From contig NZ_CH672376.1 in assembly GCF_000153105.1 (NCBI RefSeq), forward strand, positions 1,751,804 to 1,815,803: a stretch of 64,000 nucleotides of DNA, given 5' to 3'. The notes under the pieces were generated by a model. The model did not search any database. It was not told the DNA's origin and saw only the letters and a list, made by a program, of their open reading frames with translations. The stretch comes from Blastopirellula marina DSM 3645. GTDB lineage: Bacteria; Planctomycetota; Planctomycetia; Pirellulales; Pirellulaceae. How positions within the stretch are numbered: position 1 is the first letter of the stretch; the number at the start of each line of letters is the position of its first letter. Made by a program: the position numbers and the translations under genes. Positions 29,730 to 39,147 of this stretch are shown here, piece by piece.

Positions 29730-30962
29730 ATGGTCATGGCTCGTAAAAAAAATCGCCTGCGACAGATCGTCGGCGCAGCGATCGTGATTTTCGTCACGGT
29801 TTTGATAGCGTGGCCCGTGATCGAATTTTTGGTGCGAAGTTCGGCCCCCAATCGTCCGAGCGAAGCGATGGACCGGCTAGAACGGCTGGCGATCATGCGC
29901 GACTGGATGATGGGGTTGTTTGGCTTTGGCTGGTTTTTTAGCGTTGGCGCCGTGATCGGCAGCTTTTTGAATGTGGTTGTTTGGCGTTTGCCCCGCGGAA
30001 AATCGGTGGTCGACAAACCATCCAACTGCCCATTCTGCTGCACGAAGATTCGCGCCTTGGACAATGTGCCGGTGCTCGGTTGGATCAATCTGGGAGGAAG
30101 GTGTCGCGCCTGTCGGCTGCCGATATCGTCTCGCTATCCCTTGGTCGAAACGACGATGGGATTGATCTTTGTCGTGTTGCTGATTGCCGAACTGTTGACA
30201 GGCGGCGGCAATTTGCCGGGCGGAGCCATCACTAGCGGACGCGGTTTCGCCGGTGTCGTGTTTGAAACGCGCTGGCCGATCATTCGACTATACGCTTACC
30301 ACGCCGCCTTCTTTTGTTGGCTGTTGCCGTGGGCGTTGATTGCGTGGGATCGTCAGCGGATTCCCCGCTCGACAATCCTGGTGGCAGCGCTGGTTGGTTT
30401 TGGAGCTGCGCTGATTTGGCCGGGGCTTCATCCACTTGCCGCTGGGGATTTGAATGCTTCGCCGCGACTGACCGAACTGATAACTGCGTTGATCGGAACA
30501 GTGATCGGCCTTTTGCTGGGCCTGGCGGTGCGGTATTGGGAAAATCGGGCCGAGGATGACTTGTCCCGCGGCTGGGCGCTGCCGACGATGCTCAGCATGA
30601 CCGGCCTGTTTCTCGGCTGGCAAGCGGTGGTGACGATCGCAGCTTTGATTTTGCCGCTCTATGGCGCGGCGAGTTACTTTGCATCGCGACAAGGTTGTTT
30701 TGTCCGCCGCGGATTTTTCGAACTGCTGATGACGGCGGTCACGCTCGGCTATATCTGTTTTTGGGGATTTTGGAGCGAGCAAGTTTGGCTGCCAGGCGAA
30801 GCCTGGTCGGTCGCCAGCTTGTGCGTGGTCGTTCCGCTGTTGCTGCTGGGTGGGGCGTTGTTGGCGGTCGCCAAACGCCCTCAAGGCGCCGATCGGCGTC
30901 GATTTCAAAATCAAGAACCGGTTTCGCCTCCGCGAACCGAACCGGTAGAATTCATTTCATAA
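29730..30962 (+). CDS. Prepilin-peptidase-like membrane protein lacking GxGD
   Basis: A 410-residue protein with about nine hydrophobic segments. The N-terminal DiS_P_DiS module of type IV prepilin peptidases is intact: GSFLNVVVWRLPRG, then C100-P-F-C103 and C125-R-A-C128 with SRYPLVE. The A24 peptidase half is divergent. A plausible first catalytic Asp remains (D207 in AWDRQRIPR), but where GxGD with the second Asp should stand, before GLFLGW, the sequence reads GWALPTMLSM. The protein may therefore keep methylation or binding but not cleavage. ATG 29730 or 29736 are equivalent starts. Confidence 0.8.
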   Translation: MVMARKKNRLRQIVGAAIVIFVTVLIAWPVIEFLVRSSAPNRPSEAMDRLERLAIMRDWMMGLFGFGWFFSVGAVIGSFLNVVVWRLPRGKSVVDKPSNCPFCCTKIRALDNVPVLGWINLGGRCRACRLPISSRYPLVETTMGLIFVVLLIAELLTGGGNLPGGAITSGRGFAGVVFETRWPIIRLYAYHAAFFCWLLPWALIAWDRQRIPRSTILVAALVGFGAALIWPGLHPLAAGDLNASPRLTELITALIGTVIGLLLGLAVRYWENRAEDDLSRGWALPTMLSMTGLFLGWQAVVTIAALILPLYGAASYFASRQGCFVRRGFFELLMTAVTLGYICFWGFWSEQVWLPGEAWSVASLCVVVPLLLLGGALLAVAKRPQGADRRRFQNQEPVSPPRTEPVEFIS

Positions 30963-30990
30963 GCAATTGAGTTTTGAGGGAGATGGAAAG

Positions 30991-31470
30991 ATGAGCCTGG
31001 TTATTATGCGGCGCATCAAGTTTTGCGCGGGTCACCGCTTGTACAAGCACGGCGGCAAGTGCGAATTCTTTCATGGCCATAACTACGTCGCTGACTTTTA
31101 CGTCACCGCTGACGAAGTGGACGACGTCGGTCGCGTGATTGATTTCGCCGACCTGAAGGCGAAGTTCAAGGGTTGGCTGGACGAACATTGGGATCATGGA
31201 TTCTTGCTCAGCGAACAGGATGAGAACGGCATCAATGCGATTAAGCAAGTCGTGCCGTGCAAGTATTTCGTGATGCCCTACAATCCGACCGCCGAGAACA
31301 TGGCTCGCTATCTGCTGGATTATGTTTGTCCTGAGTTGCTCGATCAATCGAACGTGCGCCCGGTGAAGGTTGTGATCTGGGAGACGGAAGAAGCGTTCGC
31401 CGAAGCTCGTCTCAGCGGCGAAGTAGGCGAGACGTCGTCGGCTTCGCTCAGTTCGGTCACCGTGGACTAA
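30991..31470 (+). CDS. queD: 6-carboxytetrahydropterin synthase (QueD/PTPS family)
   Basis: Converts dihydroneopterin triphosphate (the product of FolE2) into 6-carboxy- or 6-pyruvoyl-tetrahydropterin for queuosine-type deazaguanine synthesis. Zinc histidines are in FCAGHRLYKHG and FFHGHNY, and the catalytic Cys is in GKCEFFHGH. The 159-residue length is slightly longer than E. coli QueD, with a Ser-rich tail. ATG 30991 follows GATGGAAAG. Specific activity (QueD or PTPS) cannot be settled from motifs alone. Confidence 0.88.
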   Translation: MSLVIMRRIKFCAGHRLYKHGGKCEFFHGHNYVADFYVTADEVDDVGRVIDFADLKAKFKGWLDEHWDHGFLLSEQDENGINAIKQVVPCKYFVMPYNPTAENMARYLLDYVCPELLDQSNVRPVKVVIWETEEAFAEARLSGEVGETSSASLSSVTVD

Positions 31471-31489
31471 ATGCCGATAGGTCAACAGT

Positions 31490-32035
31490 ATGAACGCACA
31501 GTCGCCAGCCAAGATCGGCGTTGTCACGGTCTCGGATCGCGCTAGTCGCGGTGAGTACGAGGATCGCGGCGGCCCAGCGATTCAGGCCTACCTGAGCGAG
31601 ATCCTGACATCCGATTGGATCGCGGCGCCGCGCGTGATCCCGGATGATCGCGCCGGGATCGAGCAAACGTTGCGGCAGCTTTGCGATGAAGAGCATTGCT
31701 GCTTGGTGATTACGACCGGCGGTACTGGTCCGGCGTTGCGTGATGTGACTCCTGAAGCGACCGAAGCGGTTTGCGACAAGCTGATGCCTGGCTTTGGCGA
31801 ACTGATGCGCAAGGTCTCTTTGGAGAAAGTGCCGACGGCGATTCTCTCTCGCCAAACGGCCGGAATTCGCGGACAATCGTTGCTCCTCAATTTACCGGGG
31901 CAGCCGAAGGCGATCGCCGAGTGTCTGGATGCAGTATTTCCGGCGATTCCTTATTGTCTTGATCTTTTGGAAGGCCCTTATCTCACAACGGATCCCACCC
32001 GCGTTCTGGCATTTCGGCCTGCGAAGAAAAAGTGA
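31490..32035 (+). CDS. MogA/MoaB-type molybdopterin adenylyltransferase
   Basis: Adenylates molybdopterin before molybdenum insertion. Family motifs: VVTVSDRASRGEYEDRGGPAI, LVITTGGTGPALRDVTPEAT and LNLPGQPKAIAECL, covering the binding loops of MogA/MoaB. The 181-residue length is normal. It begins 19 bases after queD. The two share a strand and the MPT/pterin theme, though the pathways are distinct. Confidence 0.9.
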   Translation: MNAQSPAKIGVVTVSDRASRGEYEDRGGPAIQAYLSEILTSDWIAAPRVIPDDRAGIEQTLRQLCDEEHCCLVITTGGTGPALRDVTPEATEAVCDKLMPGFGELMRKVSLEKVPTAILSRQTAGIRGQSLLLNLPGQPKAIAECLDAVFPAIPYCLDLLEGPYLTTDPTRVLAFRPAKKK

Positions 32036-32230
32036 TCGTGCATTTTCGTCAAAATCGGCGTCACCAGTTCACCGCCACTGTTTTGGTGGGTGCGGCCATG
32101 CGCAACTCGACTCCCGGTACGCGACGCGTCGTAGACTATCCAAGCGACGTATCTGACGTTGCTGCGGAAAAGTTGCGATACGCTGCGAGCAGCAATTGCT
32201 GGCAAACGATCGCTTCGGGGCAGTTTCTGC

Positions 32231-34102
32231 ATGGGGGCATGCGCAGTGGTAGACGCAAAATTCGAGAACAAGATCAATCGTCGCGTTTTGGTGATCGACG
32301 ATAACAAGGCGATTCATGACGACTTTCGTCGCATTCTCGCCGGACCAACCAACCTGAACGTCGCACCAAGCGATATCAAGGCGCTCTTGTTCGAAGAAGA
32401 GACGCTGGAGCCAACCGAACTTGATTTTGGCTTCGAAATCGAGTCGGCCTTCCAGGGAGAAGAAGGGCTTGAGAAGGTTGCTGCAGCCGAGCGAAGTGGA
32501 TTTCCGTTTGCGCTGGCTTTTGTCGATATGCGAATGCCGCCGGGTTGGGACGGGCTGGAAACTGTGAAACAGATCTGGCGAGCCCATCCCGATCTTCAGG
32601 TCGTCATTTGCACGGCCTACTCGGATCACTCGTGGGAATCGCTGCTGCAAGAGTTGGGCGAAACCGACCAACTGGTGATCTTGAAAAAGCCGTTTGACGT
32701 GATCGAAGCGCGTCAGTTGGCGATTGCGTTGACGCGGAAATGGCAACTGACGCAGCAAGCCCGCATGCGAATGGATCAGCTCAATCAATTGGTGGAGCAA
32801 CGTACCGCCGATTTGATCAAAGCGGCGACAGAATTGAAATTGACGAACGAACAGCTGGTGGAAGCGAGTCGCGCGGCGGAAGCGGCGAATCGCTCGAAGA
32901 GCGAGTTCCTCGCGAATATGAGCCATGAGATACGCACGCCGATGACGGCGATCATCGGCTATGCTGAAGAGTTACGAGAAACCGGTGAGATCGAACGAGC
33001 GCCAAAAGAGCGAGTATTTGCCCTCGACACTATCTTGCGTAACGGACATCACTTGCTGCAAGTTATCAACGACGTCTTGGATCTGAGCAAGATCGAAGCC
33101 GGCAAGCTGGACGTATACATGCAGCCTGCTTCGCCGGTGCGGATCGTATCGGACGTCTTGGCGCTGATGCATTTGCGCGCTTCGCAAAAAGGGTTGCGAC
33201 TAGAAAACGAGTTTTGCGGACCGTTGCCAGAGACCATTGTGACCGACGTGACTCGGTTACGACAAATCTTGATCAACTTGATCGGCAATGCGATCAAGTT
33301 TACCGACAAGGGTACGGTATCGCTCCGGACGAAATTGATCGACATCGGCTCCGACAATCCCCGCTTAGAGTTTGAAGTGGTCGACTCGGGTATCGGCATG
33401 ACGGAAGATGAGCTGCGACGTGTCTTCGTACCGTTTGAACAAGCCAACAATTCGATGAGCCGCCGATACGGCGGCACGGGGCTTGGCTTGTCGATCAGCA
33501 TTCGATTGACCGAACTATTGGGCGGATCGATGCGTTGCGAAAGCAGCTTGGGACATGGCAGCTATTTCCACTTCACGATCGCGACCGGCGATTTGTCGAA
33601 TGTCAAAATCAGCAACTGTGCCGACGATTTCAATTGGGTTCCGGTGAGCGTCAGCAGCGTACCGGCGAAGAAGTTCGCCTTGTGCGGACGCATTTTGCTG
33701 GTGGAGGATGGGCCAGACAATCAGCGTTTGCTTCGCTTGATCCTCGAGAAAGCCGGCGCCGAAGTGGCGATCGCCAACGACGGACGTGACGGCGTTGATA
33801 TGACGCTGACGGCGCGCAACCAAGAAGTCCCGTTTGATCTGATCTTGATGGACATGCAAATGCCGATTATGGACGGCTACCAAGCGACCCGTACGCTGCG
33901 TAGGGAAGCGATCCGTACGCCGATCATCGCCCTGACGGCGCACGCGATGAGCGATGATCGACAGCGTTGCATGGACGCCGGCGTCGATGATTATCTGACC
34001 AAGCCGATCGATCGCCGCCTATTGCTGGAAACGATCGCCGGTTATCTGCAGTCAACCCCGAAATCGGCGACGCCGACGAGTGCTGAATCTGTCGCCGACT
34101 AG
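32231..34102 (+). CDS. Hybrid histidine kinase with receiver domains at both ends
   Basis: A 623-residue soluble protein in the order receiver, coiled coil, HisKA, HATPase, receiver. The first receiver has VLVIDDNK and phosphoacceptor Asp in FVDMRMPPGWDG (D99), and carries an extra, acidic segment of about 30 residues (37-70) after the first helix. HisKA has H232 in ANMSHEIRTPM, and the ATPase N, G1 and G2 boxes are present (NLIGNAIKFTD, VDSGIGM, GGTGLGLSI). The second receiver has LILMDMQMPIMDG. No transmembrane or PAS sensor is seen, so input probably comes through phosphorylation of the N-terminal receiver. ATG 32231 follows GGGGCAG. Confidence 0.92.
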   Translation: MGACAVVDAKFENKINRRVLVIDDNKAIHDDFRRILAGPTNLNVAPSDIKALLFEEETLEPTELDFGFEIESAFQGEEGLEKVAAAERSGFPFALAFVDMRMPPGWDGLETVKQIWRAHPDLQVVICTAYSDHSWESLLQELGETDQLVILKKPFDVIEARQLAIALTRKWQLTQQARMRMDQLNQLVEQRTADLIKAATELKLTNEQLVEASRAAEAANRSKSEFLANMSHEIRTPMTAIIGYAEELRETGEIERAPKERVFALDTILRNGHHLLQVINDVLDLSKIEAGKLDVYMQPASPVRIVSDVLALMHLRASQKGLRLENEFCGPLPETIVTDVTRLRQILINLIGNAIKFTDKGTVSLRTKLIDIGSDNPRLEFEVVDSGIGMTEDELRRVFVPFEQANNSMSRRYGGTGLGLSISIRLTELLGGSMRCESSLGHGSYFHFTIATGDLSNVKISNCADDFNWVPVSVSSVPAKKFALCGRILLVEDGPDNQRLLRLILEKAGAEVAIANDGRDGVDMTLTARNQEVPFDLILMDMQMPIMDGYQATRTLRREAIRTPIIALTAHAMSDDRQRCMDAGVDDYLTKPIDRRLLLETIAGYLQSTPKSATPTSAESVAD

Positions 34103-34106
34103 CGCC

Positions 34107-37100
34107 TTAGTCGAACGGATGAGCGCCGAGCGTACCTTTGAGTGCGGCGAGATAGTCGGCCGATTGGGCGATACCCAATTGAGCTGCGGCGTATTCTCGT
34201 CGGGCCGCCAGGTCGAGTTCGCTTGCTGATTCGGCGTTACGTGAATCGGAAACGAACTTGTCGATGGCGGCTAGGTGTCGCGTCCAGAGCGCCGTATCGC
34301 GCTGCTGTTTCGTCGTCAAACGCTGGCGATACCAATCGCTGGCGAGCAAATACTCTTTGGTGAACATCTGTCGAATCTCGGGATCGGCGGTCGTTTTCCC
34401 TTCGTACGAGCCTTCGGCCATGATCATCAGCAGCGCTCGCAGCGGAGGACACGCCTCCTCGGCCGAGCCATCCTGCAAATGGCGCTCAGCGACGCGCTGT
34501 TGGGCTTCGACGATATGCTTGACGCCGTCCGCATAGGAAACCGGATCTTGCGTCTCAGGACGGAGAATCGAGTCATCGAACACTTTGAGCGGATTGTCGA
34601 AGACGCGTCCAAAGAACGTCCGCACAAACCGCCGCGTGATCCGATAGCCCAATCGGCTGGCCAGGATCGTCTCGCCGTCGTGCGTGAAGTCTTCGATCTT
34701 CTCGAGCATTCCGCCATCGATCAGGAACTTCGGATCGCGTTCCTCGGGCGTCAAGCGGCACCAGATTTCTGGAATCAGCAAGCTAATGTCATGATCCACG
34801 CGAACATGGGGTCCGATGTAGCCGGCCGCTGACGAATAGCCGGCCAAGCCGGTCAGGATGTAGCTCACCAAAGCGTTGTTCAGATCGGCGGCGGGACGCA
34901 GCGCGTTGAACGGACCTTTGGTCAACGCACCTTCGCTGCCGGCGCCGGTGGTCGAAGGACTCTTGCCGGTCAGCGAGCAGACGAAATCCATGAACAATTC
35001 CGGCAGTTCCTGATAGTGGATCGGCCCATAGACCGCCAGGCTGCGAATGCCGGCCGCCGCATCGGGCGGATTGTTGCGTCGACCGCACAAGACGGCGTTG
35101 ACCGGCGTCGGCACCGGTTGATTGCCGGGAATCTTGCGATAGAGCCGCGTTCCCATTTCGCCGACATAGCGGAAAATGGGATTCGCCATGTCGGGACGCG
35201 TCTGCAAGTAGCGAGGATTCTTGCTCGGCTGTCCGTCGATCAGACGCGGAAACGCCGAACAGACCGCGTACTCGCTGGGATATTGATCCTCTTCCAGAAA
35301 GCCGCGAAGGAAGTTTTGCATCGGCAGCGTGAACGAATCGAAGTCGGCGATTTGTTCGGCCATCTTGGCGACCTCTTCCCGCGTCAACGGTTGGAAGTTC
35401 GAGATGAAGTTCCCATCAAGCGACAAGTCGTATTCCGTCTGCTTGTCGAGCCCGCGATGAACGGCGTCATCGGGACGCTGGAACAAGCGGTATTCGCAAT
35501 TGGTCAAAAACTTGTAGCTGTCGGCGGTCAGTTGCGGATCAAGATTGGTGATCGCATTGGCCGGAGCGACGACCGACGCGGTGATATCGTCTTCGGTCTG
35601 AACTTTATCGGCGGCGTAAAAATCTTGTCGCAATTTGTAAGTGCGCCATTGTTGCGTTTCGGATAGTCCGACGCGCAAATAGGTGCCGACCAACGTGCGA
35701 TCGCGATATTTCAACTCATGCCCCGGCATGCCGTTGACGATGTCGACGCTGAAATTGGCGCGCCAATTCTCATCCCAGTCCGGCTGCTGGAAACGTTTGA
35801 TGATGAATAACATCGAGTAGATGTGATTCGGGATCGATGCGAGCCACTCGTTGTATTTCTCGGTGTAATCGGTCGACGGCGTCAGCAACTTGATCACGCT
35901 TCCGAGCGAACGTTCCGGCGACAAGACTGAGCGACTGGGACGCGCGGCGTAGTCGGGTTTGATCTGCGAATCGCTCGCCCAGCGATCGCTGAAGTCGTGG
36001 TTGAATACGTCGTCGATAAGCGCCAAATCTTTATCGATATCGGCGACAAAAATCGGCCCATACAACATATAGTCAGCGGCCGATTTGCTGATTTCGCTTT
36101 TCCCGCCGCCGCTGACGGTGCACGGCTTGTGGCAGTTGACCCCTTCGGCCATTGTGCCGATCAATCGCCAACTGGGCGCCGCGGGGTGCTTTTCCATCCG
36201 GATTTTGTAGCCGGACGGAGCGATGTAGATCTTGCCCGGCAGCAGAGGAATCGAACGTTCCTCGTCGTCACGGGTCCATTTGATTTTTTGCTCCAGCATG
36301 GTCGCTCGAGCATCTTCGGGAATGTAGATGACGTCGGCGAAGTTTTTGTCGACGCCATAGCCTTCGGGCTGCATGTCGATCCACTCACCGTAGTCGTTGG
36401 CGACATCGTCGATCGTACGGCCGTTGTAGCGCTGGCTGTTAACGCGAAACTCTTCCCCCAAGTTCCAACTGGTGTATGCGACCACGCCGCCGGCATGTTC
36501 TTCTTCGACATTGCCATAGAGATTCGCGGCGTAACTTAGCTGCGTCTTGACTTCTTTTTTGCAATAGCCGTAGTAGTTATCGGCGATCAACGTGACGATC
36601 ACGCCGCGCTGGTCGCGACAGGTCGCTTTGAAGGGCTGCCCGTTGTTGTATTTTTCGGTTTCGTCTTTCCAGCACATGCCGTCCTGACGCTGACGCGCAG
36701 TCGCGTCATCAAAGTGGGGGAGCCCTAGCTCCTTCTTGGTCACCCCTTCTAGCTGCGGCGCGAGAATCACGCAGCCGGTATGTCCCGACCAATGTTCGGC
36801 GTCCAGTGCGGCGTCATTTTTCGGGATGAAAGGATCGCCGGCGTTGCCGAAAATCGATTCGACGAAATCGAGATTGCTGACCAGTTGTCCCGGCGCATAG
36901 AAGCGAACTTCCATCGTCTTCTCCGGCGTATAACCGGGGACTTCGGGGCATACGATTGGACGCAGCAGCAACGAAACGAAGCTGTACGCTTTGTCTTCGT
37001 GATCGGACGTGTATGGAAGCTCTAAAAACTTGCGCGGCGGCGACATCGCGATCTGAAACATGCGGGCAAACGCGATTTTCGGCACGGCGTACTTGTCGCC

Positions 37101-37580
37101 GGCGATCGGCAAACCTCCTTCGCAAACGTGGAAGGTCCCCTTGGTGGTTCGGCGATCGTGGCGCGGATTGTGTAGGACGCCGTTTTCGATCCGATACGAC
37201 TTGACCAGTTCGCTCTCGAACTTGTTTCCTTGGACCGGTAGCGACAACTCGCGGGCGACGCCGTGACGATCCAAGACGAACGAACGTCGCGGCAGTTGCA
37301 GCGGGCCGACGTCGGTGTCCGAGAAATAGTCGCTCAGAAACGCTTCGATACGACAATCGATCGGCGGCGGGACGTCGCGCAGCAAACGAGATTTTTCGTG
37401 GTAATTCGCCAACAACCCTTTGACCAGATCAGCGAACTCCGTCTCTTTCTCATGCAGCGGAGGGGGCAACTCATTCGCAATCATCTGTAAGTTGATGTAG
37501 CGAATCAAACGACTCCGTTCGGCGCTGCGTTGCTTTTTGGTCTGTGGTGCGCCGAATCCAAGCTTTTCTTTTAGGTCCAT
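34107..37580 (-). CDS. Candidate PPi-type phosphoenolpyruvate carboxykinase
   Basis: A 1157-residue soluble protein. The very large size and the central stretch [22 protein letters not shown], followed by [17 protein letters not shown], match what I recall of the diphosphate-dependent PEP carboxykinases (EC 4.1.1.38) of Entamoeba and Propionibacterium, about 1100-1200 residues and unrelated in size to ATP/GTP enzymes. They interconvert oxaloacetate plus PPi with PEP, CO2 and Pi. No classical ATP P-loop (GxxGxGKT) is seen. ATG 37580 begins [16 protein letters not shown]; no clear ribosome site. It converges with the hybrid kinase gene. The identification rests on memory of motif and length, so it is moderate. 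Confidence 0.55.
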   Translation of the reverse strand: MDLKEKLGFGAPQTKKQRSAERSRLIRYINLQMIANELPPPLHEKETEFADLVKGLLANYHEKSRLLRDVPPPIDCRIEAFLSDYFSDTDVGPLQLPRRSFVLDRHGVARELSLPVQGNKFESELVKSYRIENGVLHNPRHDRRTTKGTFHVCEGGLPIAGDKYAVPKIAFARMFQIAMSPPRKFLELPYTSDHEDKAYSFVSLLLRPIVCPEVPGYTPEKTMEVRFYAPGQLVSNLDFVESIFGNAGDPFIPKNDAALDAEHWSGHTGCVILAPQLEGVTKKELGLPHFDDATARQRQDGMCWKDETEKYNNGQPFKATCRDQRGVIVTLIADNYYGYCKKEVKTQLSYAANLYGNVEEEHAGGVVAYTSWNLGEEFRVNSQRYNGRTIDDVANDYGEWIDMQPEGYGVDKNFADVIYIPEDARATMLEQKIKWTRDDEERSIPLLPGKIYIAPSGYKIRMEKHPAAPSWRLIGTMAEGVNCHKPCTVSGGGKSEISKSAADYMLYGPIFVADIDKDLALIDDVFNHDFSDRWASDSQIKPDYAARPSRSVLSPERSLGSVIKLLTPSTDYTEKYNEWLASIPNHIYSMLFIIKRFQQPDWDENWRANFSVDIVNGMPGHELKYRDRTLVGTYLRVGLSETQQWRTYKLRQDFYAADKVQTEDDITASVVAPANAITNLDPQLTADSYKFLTNCEYRLFQRPDDAVHRGLDKQTEYDLSLDGNFISNFQPLTREEVAKMAEQIADFDSFTLPMQNFLRGFLEEDQYPSEYAVCSAFPRLIDGQPSKNPRYLQTRPDMANPIFRYVGEMGTRLYRKIPGNQPVPTPVNAVLCGRRNNPPDAAAGIRSLAVYGPIHYQELPELFMDFVCSLTGKSPSTTGAGSEGALTKGPFNALRPAADLNNALVSYILTGLAGYSSAAGYIGPHVRVDHDISLLIPEIWCRLTPEERDPKFLIDGGMLEKIEDFTHDGETILASRLGYRITRRFVRTFFGRVFDNPLKVFDDSILRPETQDPVSYADGVKHIVEAQQRVAERHLQDGSAEEACPPLRALLMIMAEGSYEGKTTADPEIRQMFTKEYLLASDWYRQRLTTKQQRDTALWTRHLAAIDKFVSDSRNAESASELDLAARREYAAAQLGIAQSADYLAALKGTLGAHPFD

Positions 37581-37787
37581 CGTAGTTTTACACGCTGAGG
37601 ACGAATTTTTAGTACAAGGTTGCGAATGCGATCTTAACCGCTCGTGAGCCTGCTCGTCTGCGCTTGCCTTCCCTTGGTGGGGGGTTATGGAAAAACCGGC
37701 CGCACAGGAGGCGGACAATGGCGAACCGCTGAAAAAATAGTTACCATTGCGAAAGCAGACCTCTCTCAGTTTTTCAGGATATCGACC

Positions 37788-39140
37788 ATGAGAAACGGCA
37801 TCGTCCCGGTGCGTCGCGCCCGGCTCGCACTTTTCGTTCTGCTCAGTCTGGGCTCATTCGCTGCGGCTCAGAATAAGGATCGTGAAACGAAAGTCCGTAA
37901 TGATCGTCGCGATATCCTGGCCGATGGCACTTGGCACTACAACGATCTGACGGGCGCGACCGCAGCGGCGAAGTCCTCCGGCAAGCCGATCCTGGTCATC
38001 TTTCGCTGCATCCCCTGCGAAGCGTGCGCTCAGCTTGACGAAAAAATCATCGAGCGCGATTCGGCGGTGCGCCGCATCATGCAAGAGTACGAGTGTGCGC
38101 GAATTGTGCGGATGAACGGCGTCGACTTGGCGAAGTTTCAATTCGACTACGATCAATCGTTCGCCGCGTTTTTGATGAACGCCGACGGGACGATCTATGG
38201 CCGTTATGGAACGCGTTCGCATCAAACCGAAGAAGAGGGAGACGTCGCGATTGAAGGCTTGGCCGCGACGCTCGAGAAAGGATTGATCCTGCATCAGATT
38301 TACCCGCTGAACAAAGATCAGTTCGTCGCTAAAACCAAAGGTGACAAGCCGCCAGTTTCGACCGCCGAGAAGTTTCCGCATTTGAAAAAACGGGACTTCG
38401 GTGAAGAGCTCGACTACGACGGCCAAGTGGTCAAGAGCTGCATCCATTGTCATCAAGTTGGCGAGAGCTATCGGGTCACCTATCGGTTGGAGGGGCAAGC
38501 GATCCCGCAAAAGATCTTGTTTCCCTATCCGCATCCGAAGATTCTTGGCCTGATCATGGATCCCAAAACTGCCGCTACTGTCACGGAAGTGACGCCTGAC
38601 TCGCCGGCCGCGAAAGCCGGCTTCCTGGCCGGCGACGAGATCCTGTCGCTCAACGGGCAACCGATGGTCTCGATGGCCGACATCCAATGGACGTTGCATC
38701 ATCTGCAGGAGGAAAAATCGCTCGATGTCACGCTGCGTCGGGGTGAGTTAATGATCAAAATGGATTTTCCTCTTCCGGAAGATTGGAAAGAGCAGGGGGA
38801 TATCTCCTGGCGCGTCACCAGTTGGGATCTATCGCGTCAGGTCTTGGGCGGAATGCGGCTAAAAGATCTAGAGCCCTCAGATCGGAAAGCCCTGGGGCTA
38901 GCGGACGATCAGCTAGGACTAAAAGTGCGTCATGTCGGCAAGTACGGCGATCATCGAGGAGCGCTCAAGGCCGGCGTCCAAGTGGGGGACGTGATCACAT
39001 GGATAGCCGGGGTCGACAAAAACCTGGATGAATCGAGTCTGTTGGCCAGGCTCGCCAATGCGACGAAGCCTGGACAAGAGGTTGAGGTCACGCTGCTTCG
39101 TAACGGCCAATCGCAACGTACGAAGATTCGTATGCAGTAA
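37788..39140 (+). CDS. Exported thioredoxin-like / CxxCH heme / double-PDZ protein
   Basis: A 450-residue protein: signal peptide ([18 protein letters not shown]), a thioredoxin-like domain of the kind used in heme-associated planctomycete proteins with C74-I-P-C77-E-A-C80, a single c-type heme site C218-I-H-C221-H222, then two PDZ domains ([30 protein letters not shown] around residues 261-290 seen in part, and a second from about 375 with [15 protein letters not shown]). No protease domain is attached. It suggests a periplasmic redox protein that docks on partners through PDZ. ATG 37788 is the start giving a proper signal peptide. Confidence 0.85.
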   Translation: MRNGIVPVRRARLALFVLLSLGSFAAAQNKDRETKVRNDRRDILADGTWHYNDLTGATAAAKSSGKPILVIFRCIPCEACAQLDEKIIERDSAVRRIMQEYECARIVRMNGVDLAKFQFDYDQSFAAFLMNADGTIYGRYGTRSHQTEEEGDVAIEGLAATLEKGLILHQIYPLNKDQFVAKTKGDKPPVSTAEKFPHLKKRDFGEELDYDGQVVKSCIHCHQVGESYRVTYRLEGQAIPQKILFPYPHPKILGLIMDPKTAATVTEVTPDSPAAKAGFLAGDEILSLNGQPMVSMADIQWTLHHLQEEKSLDVTLRRGELMIKMDFPLPEDWKEQGDISWRVTSWDLSRQVLGGMRLKDLEPSDRKALGLADDQLGLKVRHVGKYGDHRGALKAGVQVGDVITWIAGVDKNLDESSLLARLANATKPGQEVEVTLLRNGQSQRTKIRMQ

Positions 39141-39147
39141 CGCCGCT

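Noticed and set aside
34107-37580. GKSPSTTG as an ATP-binding P-loop
   Set aside because: It does not fit GxxxxGK[ST] with the expected spacing or context; the length and other parts suggest a different enzyme family.
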